The position numbers and the translations under genes are program-made. This document shows positions 39,089 through 48,015 of a DNA stretch of 52,805 nt, in pieces. How positions within the stretch are numbered: position 1 is the first letter of the stretch; the number at the start of each line of letters is the position of its first letter. Below the pieces are notes generated by a model, which made no database searches, was not told where the DNA came from, and saw only the letters and a list, made by a program, of their open reading frames with translations. Source of the DNA: Caldisalinibacter kiritimatiensis (GTDB lineage Bacteria > Bacillota > Clostridia > Tissierellales > Caldisalinibacteraceae); NCBI RefSeq assembly GCF_000387765.1, contig NZ_ARZA01000130.1:1-52805 (forward strand). Reading direction: 5' to 3'.

Positions 39089-39116
39089 GTAGAGAAATAA
39101 AGGTTCATTTCTCTAC
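39089..39116. repeat. Hairpin upstream of the helicase gene
   Basis: Perfect 10-bp stem GTAGAGAAAT / ATTTCTCTAC with an 8-base loop. A partial copy of its right arm (TTCTCTACAA) recurs at about 39151. Confidence 0.6.
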
Positions 39117-39227
39117 AATGCAGCTTAAAACCGAATTATTCTCTTCATTCTCTACAAAATTAAAATTAAGTATTTTTATTATATATGTTAAAATAGATTG
39201 TAAGCTTTTATGCTTAGGAGGATGGAA

Positions 39228-41330
39228 ATGTATAAAAACTTTTTTGAAAAATTGGATAAAAAACTAAATATAAAACTTAACGAACAACAAAGACAAGCTG
39301 TATTACACAAAGATGGTCCAGCTCTAGTTTTAGCTGTTCCTGGTGCTGGTAAGACTACAGTATTAATATGTAGAACAGCAAATTTGATTCTTAATCATAA
39401 TGTAAATCCAAACAACATATTATCACTTACTTTTAGTAGAGCTTCAGCTATTGATATGAAAAATAGATTCAAAACACTTTTTGGAGACTTAATTTCACAA
39501 AACATTCATTTTTCTACTATTCATAGTTTTGCCTATAAAGTTATACGTGAATATGCTCAAAGTAAAAGAGTAAGATATACTCTTATTGAAGGAAAAAATT
39601 CAAAGGTAAATAAGAATCAACTTCTTAAGCATATTTATATGGAAATAAACAATAAACGTATTAATGATGACAAGCTTGAGGATTTATTAAATGCTATAGG
39701 TTACATAAAAAATATGATGATAGATATAAACGATGATGAATTTAAGAAATCTTATAACATTGGAATCGAAAACTTCAAGAAAATATTTATTGAATATGAA
39801 AATTATAAAAATCAAAATAATCTCATAGACTTCGATGATATGCTTACTCTTTCTTATAATATATTGAGAAATAATCCTTCTATTCTTAACAGATATAAAA
39901 ATAAATATAAATACATTCAAATAGATGAGGGACAAGATACATCTAAAATACAAAACTCTATTATTTCTTTATTAGCATCACCTCTTAATAACATATTTGT
40001 AGTGGCAGATGATGACCAAAGCATTTATGGGTTTAGAGGAGCATATCCTGAAGCATTAATAAATTTTAACGAAATATATCCTAATTCTAAAACTTTTTTC
40101 ATGGAAGAAAATTTCCGCTCAACTAAAAACATAGTTACTGTTAGTAATAACTTCATTAAAACCAACACTATACGTTACAATAAAAATTTATATACTAATA
40201 ATCCAAGTTTAAGACCTATATCTATTGTTAAACTTAAAGATGAATATGACCAGTTAGATTATTTAGTCAAAGAATTGAAGGGCTCAGCTGATTTATCTGA
40301 AACAGCAATTCTTTACAGAAACAACATAACTTCTATATCATTGGTAGATAAATTATCAAGACATAATATACCATTCTATTTAAGAGATACTAAACTTAAC
40401 TTCTTTAAACACTGGGTTATACAAGACATGATTTGCTTTTTCAAATTAATTTTAAATAACTGTGATATAGCTTCATTTGAGAAAATCTATTATAAGATGA
40501 AAGGATATATATCAAAGGCAGCTATAAATTACATTAAACAAAAGGATTGTGATAAATCTGTCTTTGATATATTGTTAGAATATCCTGAGTTTAAACCATT
40601 TCAAAGAAATAATATTGTGGAACTTGCATCAGATTTTAAGCGTTTAACAAAGAAAAATCCTCATAGAATAATCCAGCTAATAGAAGATGATTTAGAATAC
40701 AGTAAGTATTTAGACGACCATTGTATTAAACTTGGTCATTCACTAACTACTGCTAAAAATGTTTTATCAACTTTGAAGATGCTTGCTCTAGAAACAAATA
40801 CAATAACAGAGTTTTTATCAAGGTTAAAAGCTTTATACAATTTATTAGATAATAGAGCTTATGCTCATAGAAATGATAGTGTGTTTTTATCTACCCTACA
40901 TTCATCTAAAGGTCTAGAATTTAAAAATGTATATATAGTTGATTTAATAGATGGTGATATACCTATTTCTAGTAGCATCGACTTATATGAACGAGGAAAT
41001 GTAAAGTATATTGAAGAAGAAAGAAGACTATTCTATGTTGGAATGACAAGAGCAAAGGAAAACTTAAAGCTATTGACAATAAAATTAAAAAATAATGAAT
41101 TTGTTCAACAGTCGAGATTTTTAGATGAGCTAGAAGCAATAATTAAAGGTCCAAATAAAACTTCTGATAAAAAAATAGGTATAGGTTCAACTGTTATACA
41201 TAAAAAGTTTGGTAAAGGAAGAATTAAAGCAATTCAAGATAATATAGCTACAATTAGTTTTGAAAGCTCTGGCATAAAACACTTATCGTTAAACTTTTGT
41301 ATTCAAAATGGAATAATGAACACTTTATAA
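39228..41330 (+). CDS. UvrD/PcrA-like superfamily 1 DNA helicase
   Basis: 700 residues from the ATG at 39228, which has AGGAGG 6 bases upstream (earlier in-frame ATGs at 39210 and 39222 do not fit). 3'-5' DNA helicase of superfamily 1A: motif I is VPGAGKTT, Ia is TFSRASAIDM, II is DEGQDTSKIQ, III is VADDDQSIYGFRGA, IV is EENFRSTKNI, V is STLHSSKGLEFKNVYIVDL and VI is EERRLFYVGMTRAKE. The C-terminal 45 residues (IGSTVIHKKFGKGRIKAI) resemble the Tudor-like tail of PcrA. It lies alone on the plus strand next to the transposon scar, so it may be an extra copy besides the main pcrA. Confidence 0.9.
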   Translation: MYKNFFEKLDKKLNIKLNEQQRQAVLHKDGPALVLAVPGAGKTTVLICRTANLILNHNVNPNNILSLTFSRASAIDMKNRFKTLFGDLISQNIHFSTIHSFAYKVIREYAQSKRVRYTLIEGKNSKVNKNQLLKHIYMEINNKRINDDKLEDLLNAIGYIKNMMIDINDDEFKKSYNIGIENFKKIFIEYENYKNQNNLIDFDDMLTLSYNILRNNPSILNRYKNKYKYIQIDEGQDTSKIQNSIISLLASPLNNIFVVADDDQSIYGFRGAYPEALINFNEIYPNSKTFFMEENFRSTKNIVTVSNNFIKTNTIRYNKNLYTNNPSLRPISIVKLKDEYDQLDYLVKELKGSADLSETAILYRNNITSISLVDKLSRHNIPFYLRDTKLNFFKHWVIQDMICFFKLILNNCDIASFEKIYYKMKGYISKAAINYIKQKDCDKSVFDILLEYPEFKPFQRNNIVELASDFKRLTKKNPHRIIQLIEDDLEYSKYLDDHCIKLGHSLTTAKNVLSTLKMLALETNTITEFLSRLKALYNLLDNRAYAHRNDSVFLSTLHSSKGLEFKNVYIVDLIDGDIPISSSIDLYERGNVKYIEEERRLFYVGMTRAKENLKLLTIKLKNNEFVQQSRFLDELEAIIKGPNKTSDKKIGIGSTVIHKKFGKGRIKAIQDNIATISFESSGIKHLSLNFCIQNGIMNTL

Positions 41331-41335
41331 TTAAT

Positions 41336-41370
41336 TTAAGGATAGGGATTCTTCCCTATCCTTAAATTTT
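41336..41370 (+). terminator. Terminator after the helicase gene
   Basis: Perfect 12-bp stem TTAAGGATAGGG / CCCTATCCTTAA (41336-41347 with 41354-41365) followed by ATTTT. Confidence 0.8.
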
Positions 41371-41476
41371 GTAGTTTTGAAGTTATTTTAGTTTTATTAT
41401 ATAATGAATTTTATGTGGAACTCCTTAACTTAGTTCACTTTTCGTTAATTATATTAAGCAATGGAGGGTAATTATA

Positions 41477-41980
41477 ATGGAATTATTCGACAAAAAAGCC
41501 AAAGAAAGTATAGGTAGATATGTATTACAATGTGCACTAGCTACAGCTTCAATTTTAGTTACTTTAATATTTATTAATTTATTTACTTATACAACAATTA
41601 TTGCAAGTCTTGGAGCTACAACATTTATAGTCTTTACTATGCCTAGTAGCTACCCAGCTAGACCTCGCAGTCTAACTGGCGGTTATTTAACTGGAATTGT
41701 TATAGGAGCTATGATGCATTTGATTGCAAATTTACTATTAACGAATTTTTTCCCTAATTATGAACACATTATCTTTACAATATTTGGTGCTTTATCTGTT
41801 GGCTTATCTATATTTATAATGGTAGTTACAGACGCAGAGCATCCACCAGCAGCTGGTTTAGCCCTTGGCCTTGTGCTTAGTGACTGGACATATATGACTT
41901 TATTCTTCGTTTTTTCTGCAGTTTTAATTATGCTAGGGCTAAAGAAATTATTGAAACCATATTTATTGGATTTAAGATAA
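41477..41980 (+). CDS. HPP-family integral membrane protein
   Basis: 167 residues with four or five hydrophobic helices. The segment MPSSYPARPRSLTGGYLTGI carries the family pattern and TDAEHPPAAGLALGLVL carries the HPP motif. Some HPP proteins help nitrite transport into plastids and cyanobacteria; function here is unknown. GGAGGG lies upstream of the ATG. It stands alone on the plus strand. Confidence 0.85.
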   Translation: MELFDKKAKESIGRYVLQCALATASILVTLIFINLFTYTTIIASLGATTFIVFTMPSSYPARPRSLTGGYLTGIVIGAMMHLIANLLLTNFFPNYEHIIFTIFGALSVGLSIFIMVVTDAEHPPAAGLALGLVLSDWTYMTLFFVFSAVLIMLGLKKLLKPYLLDLR

Positions 41981-42009
41981 TATACCTATAAAAATTATGA
42001 TATCATTTT

Positions 42010-42099
42010 TTAAATATATACAAAAAACGTTGCAAAAGCACTCATAATCATTAATGCAGCAATTGTAATAGCTACTATCTTCTTAAGCTTATTTGTCAT
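42010..42099 (-). CDS. 29-residue single-span membrane peptide
   Basis: A short gene: MTNKLKKIVAITIAALMIMS continues with AFATFFVYI. Basic N terminus followed by one hydrophobic helix. AAGGAGAG lies 7 bases upstream of the ATG, which supports translation. It may belong to the group of very small clostridial membrane proteins such as DUF4044, but the match is from memory. It lies tail to tail with the HPP gene. Confidence 0.55.
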   Translation of the reverse strand: MTNKLKKIVAITIAALMIMSAFATFFVYI

Positions 42100-42230
42100 T
42101 TAACTTCTCTCCTTTTCTTTATTTTCTTATTTAATATTTTAGCAAATATTTATTATAAGTAAATACTAAATCATTAACTATTGTTTTTTATTTTGTTGTC
42201 ATTTATGATAACATCTGTTATGAGTTGATT

Positions 42231-42273
42231 GATATATAAAAAGAAGGTCAAAATGACCTTCTTTTTATATATC
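42231..42273. terminator. Terminator after the spore protein gene
   Basis: 20-bp perfect stem (42231-42250 with 42254-42273) with a 3-base loop and an A/T-rich outer end. It overlaps the SASP stop codon. Confidence 0.85.
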
Positions 42274-42493
42274 AATACCTTTTATTTCTGTCTATTAACT
42301 CTTTTTCACCCATTTCTACTAGCTTACGTGTCATGTTACCACCTACATATCCTCCAAATAAGCCATTTTGCCTTGATGTCATATTCCCGTTATAGTCAGG
42401 AGTATTTGTGATTCCTAATTCATTTGCAATCTCATATTTCATTTCATCAAGTGCTATTTTAGCATTGGGATTAAGTGGTCTTCTTCTAGTCAA
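42272..42493 (-). CDS. Small acid-soluble spore protein, alpha/beta type
   Basis: 73-residue DNA-binding protein that coats and protects spore DNA. Conserved segments: ALDEMKYEIANELGI, which contains the germination-protease site (KYEIA), and GGYVGGNMTRKLVEMGEKEL. AGAGGTG lies upstream of the ATG. It should be expressed in the forespore under sigma-G; I could not fix the promoter. It shows that the organism forms spores. Confidence 0.95.
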   Translation of the reverse strand: MTRRRPLNPNAKIALDEMKYEIANELGITNTPDYNGNMTSRQNGLFGGYVGGNMTRKLVEMGEKELIDRNKRY

Positions 42494-42573
42494 TTTTCAC
42501 ACCTCTTTTTATAAAGTTATTATTATTTTATGTATAATCATACATTACATACTAGATAATATTGTTAAAATTT

Positions 42574-42608
42574 AAATCCCCTATATGATTTAACATACAG
42601 GGGATTTT
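42574..42608 (-). terminator. Terminator after yebC
   Basis: Stem AAATCCCCT(A)TATG / CATA(C)AGGGGATTT with a 6-base loop just downstream of the stop codon. Confidence 0.75.
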
Positions 42609-42611
42609 TGC

Positions 42612-43352
42612 TTACTCCATGCCCTCTGGCATATCCCAGTTGTGATATACCTCTTGAACATCGTCATTATCTTCAAGGGCATCTATTAGTTTAGACATGT
42701 TCTTTATATCATCTTCACTAGTTAGTTTTGTTGTTGTTTGAGGAATAAATGAAACCTCTGCTGTAGAAAATTTATAACCTGCTTCTTTTAAGTTATCCCT
42801 AACTTCTGGAAAATCTTCAGGAGCTGTAGTTATTTCAAAATATTCTTCTTCAGTACTAAAATCCTCTGCTCCAGCTTCTATAGCTTGCATCATTAATTCT
42901 TCTTCATCTATATCATCTATCTTATCTATAATTAACACACCTTTTCTATCAAACATAAATGATACACAACCACTCGCTCCAAGATTTCCACCATGTTTCG
43001 AGAAGTAGTGTCTTACGTCTGCTGCAGTACGATTCTTATTATCTGTTAAACATTGTACCATAACTGCAACTCCAGATGGTCCATATCCTTCATACATTAT
43101 TTCTTCATAATTTGCTCCATCAGTTTCTCCTGCTCCTCTTTTTACAGCTCTATCTATGTTATCATTTGGCATATTGGCAGCTTTTGCTTTTTCAATAGCA
43201 GTTTTTAAGGCAGGGTTGTATTCAGGATCAGCTCCACCTTCTTTTGCAGCAACAGTTATCGCTCTCGCAAGCTTAGTGAAGATTTTAGCCCTTTTAGCAT
43301 CTTGTCTACCTTTTCTATGCTTAATGTTAGCCCATTTTGAATGTCCTGCCAT
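42612..43352 (-). CDS. yebC: YebC/PmpR/TACO1 family protein
   Basis: 246 residues, the family length. It begins [20 protein letters not shown], the near-invariant signature, and has [11 protein letters not shown] and [17 protein letters not shown]. Long annotated as transcription regulator; recent work on relatives points to a role in translation at difficult (for example polyproline) sequences. GGAGG precedes the ATG. It stands alone. Confidence 0.95.
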   Translation of the reverse strand: MAGHSKWANIKHRKGRQDAKRAKIFTKLARAITVAAKEGGADPEYNPALKTAIEKAKAANMPNDNIDRAVKRGAGETDGANYEEIMYEGYGPSGVAVMVQCLTDNKNRTAADVRHYFSKHGGNLGASGCVSFMFDRKGVLIIDKIDDIDEEELMMQAIEAGAEDFSTEEEYFEITTAPEDFPEVRDNLKEAGYKFSTAEVSFIPQTTTKLTSEDDIKNMSKLIDALEDNDDVQEVYHNWDMPEGME

Positions 43353-43501
43353 TCTTAAATCCTCCTTTTATTTATAAATTAATAAATTGCTTAAATCTTT
43401 TTATCTAAGTAGATTACAGCTTTATAGTAACTTAATCACATAAAAGTACCAAACTTAATTTTATCATATTAATCTTAAAAATAAAAGCTATATTCCAAAA
43501 G

Positions 43502-43525
43502 TAAAAGTAGGGTCTAACCCCTACT
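43502..43525 (-). terminator. Terminator after nadE
   Basis: Stem AGTAGGG / CCCTACT (43506-43512 with 43519-43525) with a TTTTAC tail on the minus strand, overlapping the nadE stop. Confidence 0.7.
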
Positions 43526-44246
43526 CTCCTCTTTTAAACATAAGTGGCATTCTTCTTTTGTGCTCACTAGCTTTATTCATTCTTTCGATTTTTTCCTTTA
43601 CTTCTGACTCTGCTTCACCACTTTTTATGTAATTATCTAATTCCTTATAACTAAAGCCCATTTCATCTTCATCTGTTTGATTTTCCCATAGTCCAGCAGA
43701 CGGTGGTTTATTAATAATTATTTCTGGTATATTTAGATACTTTGCTAATTCTCTAACCTCATATTTAACAAAATCGGCAATTGGTAATAAATCTACACCA
43801 CTATCTCCAAACTTTGTAAAATATCCAATTGTTAATTCACTTTTGTTCCCAGTTCCACAAACTAAATATCTATTTTTTTGTGCATGATAATATAATGTAG
43901 TCATTCTCAATCTTGGCTTAATGTTAGAAGTAGCTAATCTGTTTGAACCATCATCGTTAACTGCTTCTATAAACTTATCAAATACATCAGTTAAATCAAC
44001 CTTTTTTACATCTAAATCTAACGCTTCAACTACTAGTCTAGCATGTTCTTCGTCTTGTTCATTACTATGGGCTGGCATAATTATACCTAATGAATTGTTA
44101 GGAAAAGCTTTCTTAGCTAATCCAGCTACTACTGCTGAATCAATTCCTCCACTTAAACCAAATACAAGACCATTACATCCTGCTTCTTCAACTTTTTCTT
44201 TTAGCCAATCGACAAGTTCATTACATACTTTCTTCACGTTCTCCAT
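43521..44246 (-). CDS. nadE: NAD synthetase (ammonia-dependent)
   Basis: Last step of NAD synthesis: deamido-NAD plus ammonia and ATP to NAD. 241 residues from the ATG at 44246, with GGAGGG 8 bases upstream; the open frame extends further but without a ribosome binding site. The ATP loop is FGLSGGIDSAVVAGLAK, and the segment GTGNKSELTIGYFTKFGD follows. No glutaminase (nitrilase) domain is present, so free ammonia is probably the donor. It starts 78 bases after cysK. Confidence 0.95.
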   Translation of the reverse strand: MENVKKVCNELVDWLKEKVEEAGCNGLVFGLSGGIDSAVVAGLAKKAFPNNSLGIIMPAHSNEQDEEHARLVVEALDLDVKKVDLTDVFDKFIEAVNDDGSNRLATSNIKPRLRMTTLYYHAQKNRYLVCGTGNKSELTIGYFTKFGDSGVDLLPIADFVKYEVRELAKYLNIPEIIINKPPSAGLWENQTDEDEMGFSYKELDNYIKSGEAESEVKEKIERMNKASEHKRRMPLMFKRGE

Positions 44247-44324
44247 TTCGTTTTCCCTCCAGTTAATATTCATACAGCATGATAGCAAAATAATAACATA
44301 GAAATTTGTTGAAATCAAATGAAA

Positions 44325-45242
44325 TTAGTCAAATATTCCCGTACTCAAGTATCTTTCACCACTATCAGGAGCTATAACTACTATTCTCTTACCTTTACCT
44401 AATTTCTTTGCCTTCTTTATTGCAGCATATATAGCAGCTCCTGATGATATTCCTACTAAAACACCTTCTTTTCTTGCTACCTTCCTCATAATTTCCATAG
44501 CATCTTCACTTCTCACTTTTTCTATACTATCTATCAGTTCAGTATTTAATACTTTAGGTATAAACCCAGCTCCTATCCCTTGAATCTTATGTACTCTAGG
44601 CTCTCCACCTGATAATACAGGTGATTTATAAGGTTCTACTGCTACTATCTCTACTTCAGGCATTTCTTTTTTAATAACTTCAGCTATTCCAGTAATCGTA
44701 CCTCCAGTACCTACACCTGCTATGATAACATCTAGTTTTTTATCCATTTGTTTTAGAATTTCTTTTGCTGTAGTTTTTATATGTGCTTTAGGATTATTAG
44801 GATTATCAAACTGCTGAAGCATAAAGTAATTTGGATTTTTTTCAACTAGTTCCTTTGCTTTTTCAATTGCTCCTTTCATTCCTTTTTCACCTGGTGTTAA
44901 TACTATTTCAGCTCCATAAGCCTTCATTAAATTTCTTCTTTCAACACTCATTAAATCAGGCATTACTATTTTTACTTTATACCCTTTTGCTGCTCCTATC
45001 ATTGAAATACCTATTCCAGTATTACCACTTGTAGGCTCTACAATGACAGAATCTTTTTTTAGTTTACCTTCCTCTTCTGCTTTTTCTATCATATGTAATG
45101 CTATTCTATCTTTAACACTACTTCCTGGATTAAAAGACTCTAATTTTACATATATATCAGAAACTTCACTTTCTACAACTTTATTTAATTTTAACATCGG
45201 AGTGTTTCCAACAAGCTCTGTAATATTTTTTACTACTTTCAT
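44325..45242 (-). CDS. cysK: Cysteine synthase A
   Basis: PLP enzyme that makes cysteine from O-acetylserine and sulfide. 305 residues from the ATG at 45242 (GAGGTG 6 bases upstream; the GTG at 45251 is within that site). The PLP lysine is Lys44 in [22 protein letters not shown] and [10 protein letters not shown] bind substrate and phosphate. A consensus promoter lies upstream. It is divergent from the TauE/SafE pair, which could export sulfur compounds. Confidence 0.95.
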   Translation of the reverse strand: MKVVKNITELVGNTPMLKLNKVVESEVSDIYVKLESFNPGSSVKDRIALHMIEKAEEEGKLKKDSVIVEPTSGNTGIGISMIGAAKGYKVKIVMPDLMSVERRNLMKAYGAEIVLTPGEKGMKGAIEKAKELVEKNPNYFMLQQFDNPNNPKAHIKTTAKEILKQMDKKLDVIIAGVGTGGTITGIAEVIKKEMPEVEIVAVEPYKSPVLSGGEPRVHKIQGIGAGFIPKVLNTELIDSIEKVRSEDAMEIMRKVARKEGVLVGISSGAAIYAAIKKAKKLGKGKRIVVIAPDSGERYLSTGIFD

Positions 45243-45273
45243 TACATTCACCTCATATTATTGTTTTTTTAGT

Positions 45274-45302
45274 ATGTTAATAGGTTTTACTAATCATGTC
45301 AA
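45274..45302 (-). promoter_or_regulatory. Promoter of cysK-nadE
   Basis: Minus strand TTGACA (45302-45297), 17-base spacer, TAACAT (45279-45274), 32 bases before the cysK start. Confidence 0.75.
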
Positions 45303-45369
45303 GTATATATACATCTTTTTAGGAAAAAGTATATTTATATACTATCTTTTAATGCAACAAGGTGATGAG

Positions 45370-45735
45370 ATGAAAATAACTAAAAATAATATTAAGCTTG
45401 CTGCTATCGGTTTAACTACTGGAATTGTAAATGGTCTGTTTGGGTCAGGCGGTGGAACTATTATAGTACCTGCTCTCATATTTATTATTGGATTAGAAGA
45501 ACATAAAGCCCATGCTACTGCTATATCTATAATATTACCATTAACACTAGTCAGTACTATCATTTATTTTAGACGTGGAATACTGAGATTAGATATTGCA
45601 TTACCTGTAATTCTTGGTGGAGTTATAGGTGGATTTGTTGGAGCTAAAATATTAAACAGAATACCAAATAATATACTTCGTAAAATATTTGGTATATTTA
45701 TGATTATTGCAGCTATTAAGTTGGTGATGAAATGA
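45370..45735 (+). CDS. TauE/SafE sulfite exporter family, first half
   Basis: 121-residue membrane protein equal to about half of a normal TauE/SafE transporter. It has about four helices and begins with the repeat motif GIVNGLFGSGGGTIIVPALIF. The ATG at 45370 has AAGGTG upstream; an open frame extends to 45043 but lies over cysK and is not real. Its stop overlaps the start of the second half by four bases (ATGA). Family members move sulfite, sulfoacetate or similar anions; substrate here unknown. Confidence 0.85.
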   Translation: MKITKNNIKLAAIGLTTGIVNGLFGSGGGTIIVPALIFIIGLEEHKAHATAISIILPLTLVSTIIYFRRGILRLDIALPVILGGVIGGFVGAKILNRIPNNILRKIFGIFMIIAAIKLVMK

Positions 45736-46085
45736 TACTTTTTTTAATTGGCATCCTTTCAGGTATTATAGGTGGTATGGGAATAGGTGGCGGTACTATT
45801 CTTATTCCAGCATTAATCTTTTTTGCATCTTTAAAACAACATCAAGCCCAAGGTATAAACCTTATAACCTTTATTCCTATGGCTATAGTTGCTTTAATTA
45901 CACATTTTGCAAATAAAAATATTGAGATAAGGTTATCAATAATAATCATATGCTTTGGACTTGTTGGAGCATTTATAGGGTCAACAATAGCAGTTAGTAC
46001 AAAACCAGATATACTTAGAAAGTTGTTTGCAATCTTTTTGTTTTTAATGGGGTTATATGAAATATATAAAAAACCTGTAAAATAA
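45732..46085 (+). CDS. TauE/SafE sulfite exporter family, second half
   Basis: 117 residues, four helices, with the matching motif GIIGGMGIGGGTILIPALIFF. The start overlaps the upstream stop (ATGA), so translation is coupled and the two halves probably form one transporter. The two sequences look like repeats of each other, consistent with the duplicated architecture of the whole family. Confidence 0.85.
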   Translation: MILFLIGILSGIIGGMGIGGGTILIPALIFFASLKQHQAQGINLITFIPMAIVALITHFANKNIEIRLSIIIICFGLVGAFIGSTIAVSTKPDILRKLFAIFLFLMGLYEIYKKPVK

Positions 46086-46115
46086 CATATTAAATAGCCA
46101 AATATTATCTATTAA

Positions 46116-46144
46116 ATAAAAAAGGGACGAGCAAGTCATCCCTT
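46116..46144 (-). terminator. Terminator between the TauE pair and the CoA-binding gene
   Basis: Stem AAGGGA-GA / TC-TCCCTT with one mismatch, followed by TTTTTTATTT on the minus strand; it lies tail to tail between two genes. Confidence 0.65.
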
Positions 46145-46148
46145 ATAT

Positions 46149-46544
46149 TTACTCATCTAAAGCTACTAATACACAATCATGGAATACTATTTTCATTCCT
46201 AATTCTTCGGATTTATCTATAGTTTCACCATCAACTGTTCCAGGCTGGAACCATAAGTATTCAATCCCTAGTTCATTAGCTTCATCCACATATTTTGAGC
46301 TTATTGCTGGAGGTACTACAAAATCTACGACTTCAGGCTTTACCGGTAAGTCCTTTAATGAGTCATAGCATTTTTCTCCCTCGATTTCTTCGTATTTAGG
46401 GTTTATTGCATATACCTCATATCCATTATCCTTTAGCTTTTTCCAAATCTTATATCCATATTTTTCCTTGTTTTGCGTAACTCCAAGTACAGCCCAAACT
46501 TTCTTTTCCATCATTTCTTGCTTATTTTTTTCTATAATATCCAT
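46149..46544 (-). CDS. CoA-binding domain protein (YccU type)
   Basis: 131 residues, a single Rossmann-type CoA_binding_2 domain: KVWAVLGVTQNKEKYGYKIW, AINPKYEEIEGEKCYDSL, and EYLWFQPGTVDGE in place of the usual WxQxG segment. Ligand and role unknown. AGAGGTG lies upstream of the ATG. Confidence 0.87.
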   Translation of the reverse strand: MDIIEKNKQEMMEKKVWAVLGVTQNKEKYGYKIWKKLKDNGYEVYAINPKYEEIEGEKCYDSLKDLPVKPEVVDFVVPPAISSKYVDEANELGIEYLWFQPGTVDGETIDKSEELGMKIVFHDCVLVALDE

Positions 46545-46627
46545 CGTTTATCACCTCTCTAAGCTTTATTATTTATATACCCCTATATAGTATATTATAA
46601 CAGAATCGTCAAATAAAATCATATTCA

Positions 46628-47275
46628 TTACTTTATTATCTTTCCATCTATTACAGAGTAATATGCTTGACCGTTTTCTTCAATCTCTGCTGTAGCACTT
46701 GTTATTTCTGTCACTACTTTTTTTAGCTGTTCAACTCTTTCAGTTTCACATAATATAAATAAATTTACAGCATCATCATATGTAACCTCATCAATTATAT
46801 AGCCCCTACCTAATAATTCATTCTCAACTTTTCCATATAAAGTATAATCAATTCTTATTTTTATTTTTTTATAAAGTACCTTTTCAGCAATTTTGGCAGC
46901 TTCTAATCCTATTTTAGCTCCTTTAATATATGCTCTTACTAATCCACCTGCACCTAATTTTACTCCACCAAAGTATCTAGTAACCACCACTGCTACATTT
47001 CGTAAATCTTCTTTCTTTATTACTTCAAGAACTGGAATTCCAGCTGTACCACTCGGTTCACCATCATCACTATAACGTTGTATATTGCTATTTTCACCAT
47101 ATACATAAGCATACACATTGTGAGTTGCATCTCTATGCTTTGTTCTTATTTCTTCAATGAATTTTATTGCTTCTTCTTCACTAGAGATAGGTTTAGCATA
47201 GCCTATAAATCTAGATTTATTAATTATGACTTCATCACTACCATATTCATGTATTGTTCTATATCTGTCCTTCAT
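46628..47275 (-). CDS. YigZ/IMPACT family protein
   Basis: 215 residues from the ATG at 47275 (AAGGAG upstream; a longer frame lacks a ribosome binding site). The N-terminal UPF0029 domain has KSRFIGYAKPISSEEEA, YSDDGEPSGTAGIPVL and VVVTRYFGGVKLGAGGLVRAY; a DUF1949 domain follows. The eukaryotic relative IMPACT controls translation under starvation; the bacterial role is unclear. Confidence 0.93.
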   Translation of the reverse strand: MKDRYRTIHEYGSDEVIINKSRFIGYAKPISSEEEAIKFIEEIRTKHRDATHNVYAYVYGENSNIQRYSDDGEPSGTAGIPVLEVIKKEDLRNVAVVVTRYFGGVKLGAGGLVRAYIKGAKIGLEAAKIAEKVLYKKIKIRIDYTLYGKVENELLGRGYIIDEVTYDDAVNLFILCETERVEQLKKVVTEITSATAEIEENGQAYYSVIDGKIIK

Positions 47276-47352
47276 CTTCACTCTCTCCTTATTATAATAT
47301 ACTAGTATTAGTATACCATCATTAACTACTAGAACAAAGATGTTCTTTAATA

Positions 47353-47380
47353 AAAGATAAAAGGAGTGGTTGCCCACTCC
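47353..47380 (-). terminator. Terminator after the Nudix-like gene
   Basis: Stem GGAGTGG / CCACTCC with a 4-base loop and TTTTATCTTTTAT following on the minus strand. Confidence 0.75.
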
Positions 47381-47390
47381 AATGTAATCC

Positions 47391-47816
47391 TTATACCATA
47401 ATCTCTTCTTCTCTAAATGCTAAATACTTCTTATAAGAAAGGTTAACTAATGATTTATCTTGACTATATGTAATTTTGTTCAGTGCCTCCTCTATAGTGA
47501 AAAATCCCCCATCTTGAAATTCTTCATTTATTTCATACTTATCATCTTTAGATTCCATTATGTACCATGTTATCTCATTACAAACTGGTCTTTGTCTTGA
47601 AATAGAAAAAAATTCGTAACTAGTTTCTCCTGCTGTTGACACAATCTCTGTGTCAAGTCCAGTTTCCTCCTTAACTCTGTTAAGGGCAGTCTGCATCGCA
47701 AGAGAACCGTTACGAATTCTTCCTTTTGGTAGAACCCATTCTCCCTTTTCATTTTTTAATAAAAAAACCTTATCACTGTGAAAAACAATACCTCCAGCAC
47801 AATTTCTAAACAGCAC
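47391..47816 (-). CDS. Nudix-fold protein with altered Nudix box
   Basis: 141 residues with a Nudix fold, beginning NCAGGIVFHSDKVFLL. The box reads GRIRNGSLAMQTALNRVKEE and continues TGL. By alignment to GxxxxxExxxxxxxREUxEExGU, the first Glu of the RE pair is Arg and the Glu of GE is Ser; only the late EE pair is kept. Hydrolysis may be weak or altered. Close relatives I recall from Clostridia share this change, so it is not a recent loss. Start is GTG with GGAAGGGGTG upstream. Confidence 0.8.
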   Translation of the reverse strand: MLFRNCAGGIVFHSDKVFLLKNEKGEWVLPKGRIRNGSLAMQTALNRVKEETGLDTEIVSTAGETSYEFFSISRQRPVCNEITWYIMESKDDKYEINEEFQDGGFFTIEEALNKITYSQDKSLVNLSYKKYLAFREEEIMV

Positions 47817-48015
47817 TGCTATACACCCCTTCCCATTTCTTATTCTTATAATACACTAAATTTTCAGAAATTTCAATGCTTTGCCTTGAATTAATGTATT
47901 TTATTTCCTAAAACTTAATATTCCAAAAATATCATTTTTTATTATGGATTTATTATAATATTTCATTTATCAAAAGGGAAAATTAAAATTATCAACCAAT
48001 TTTTGAGGTGATTAA

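Noticed and set aside
38935-39227. Second Tn3-type terminal repeat
   Set aside because: No sequence resembling the reverse complement of the 38-bp end (CTTAG...GGTACCCC) occurs; the other end seems lost.
45043-45369. Longer N terminus for the first TauE/SafE half
   Set aside because: It would overlap cysK and its promoter; the ATG at 45370 has a ribosome binding site and begins at the family start.
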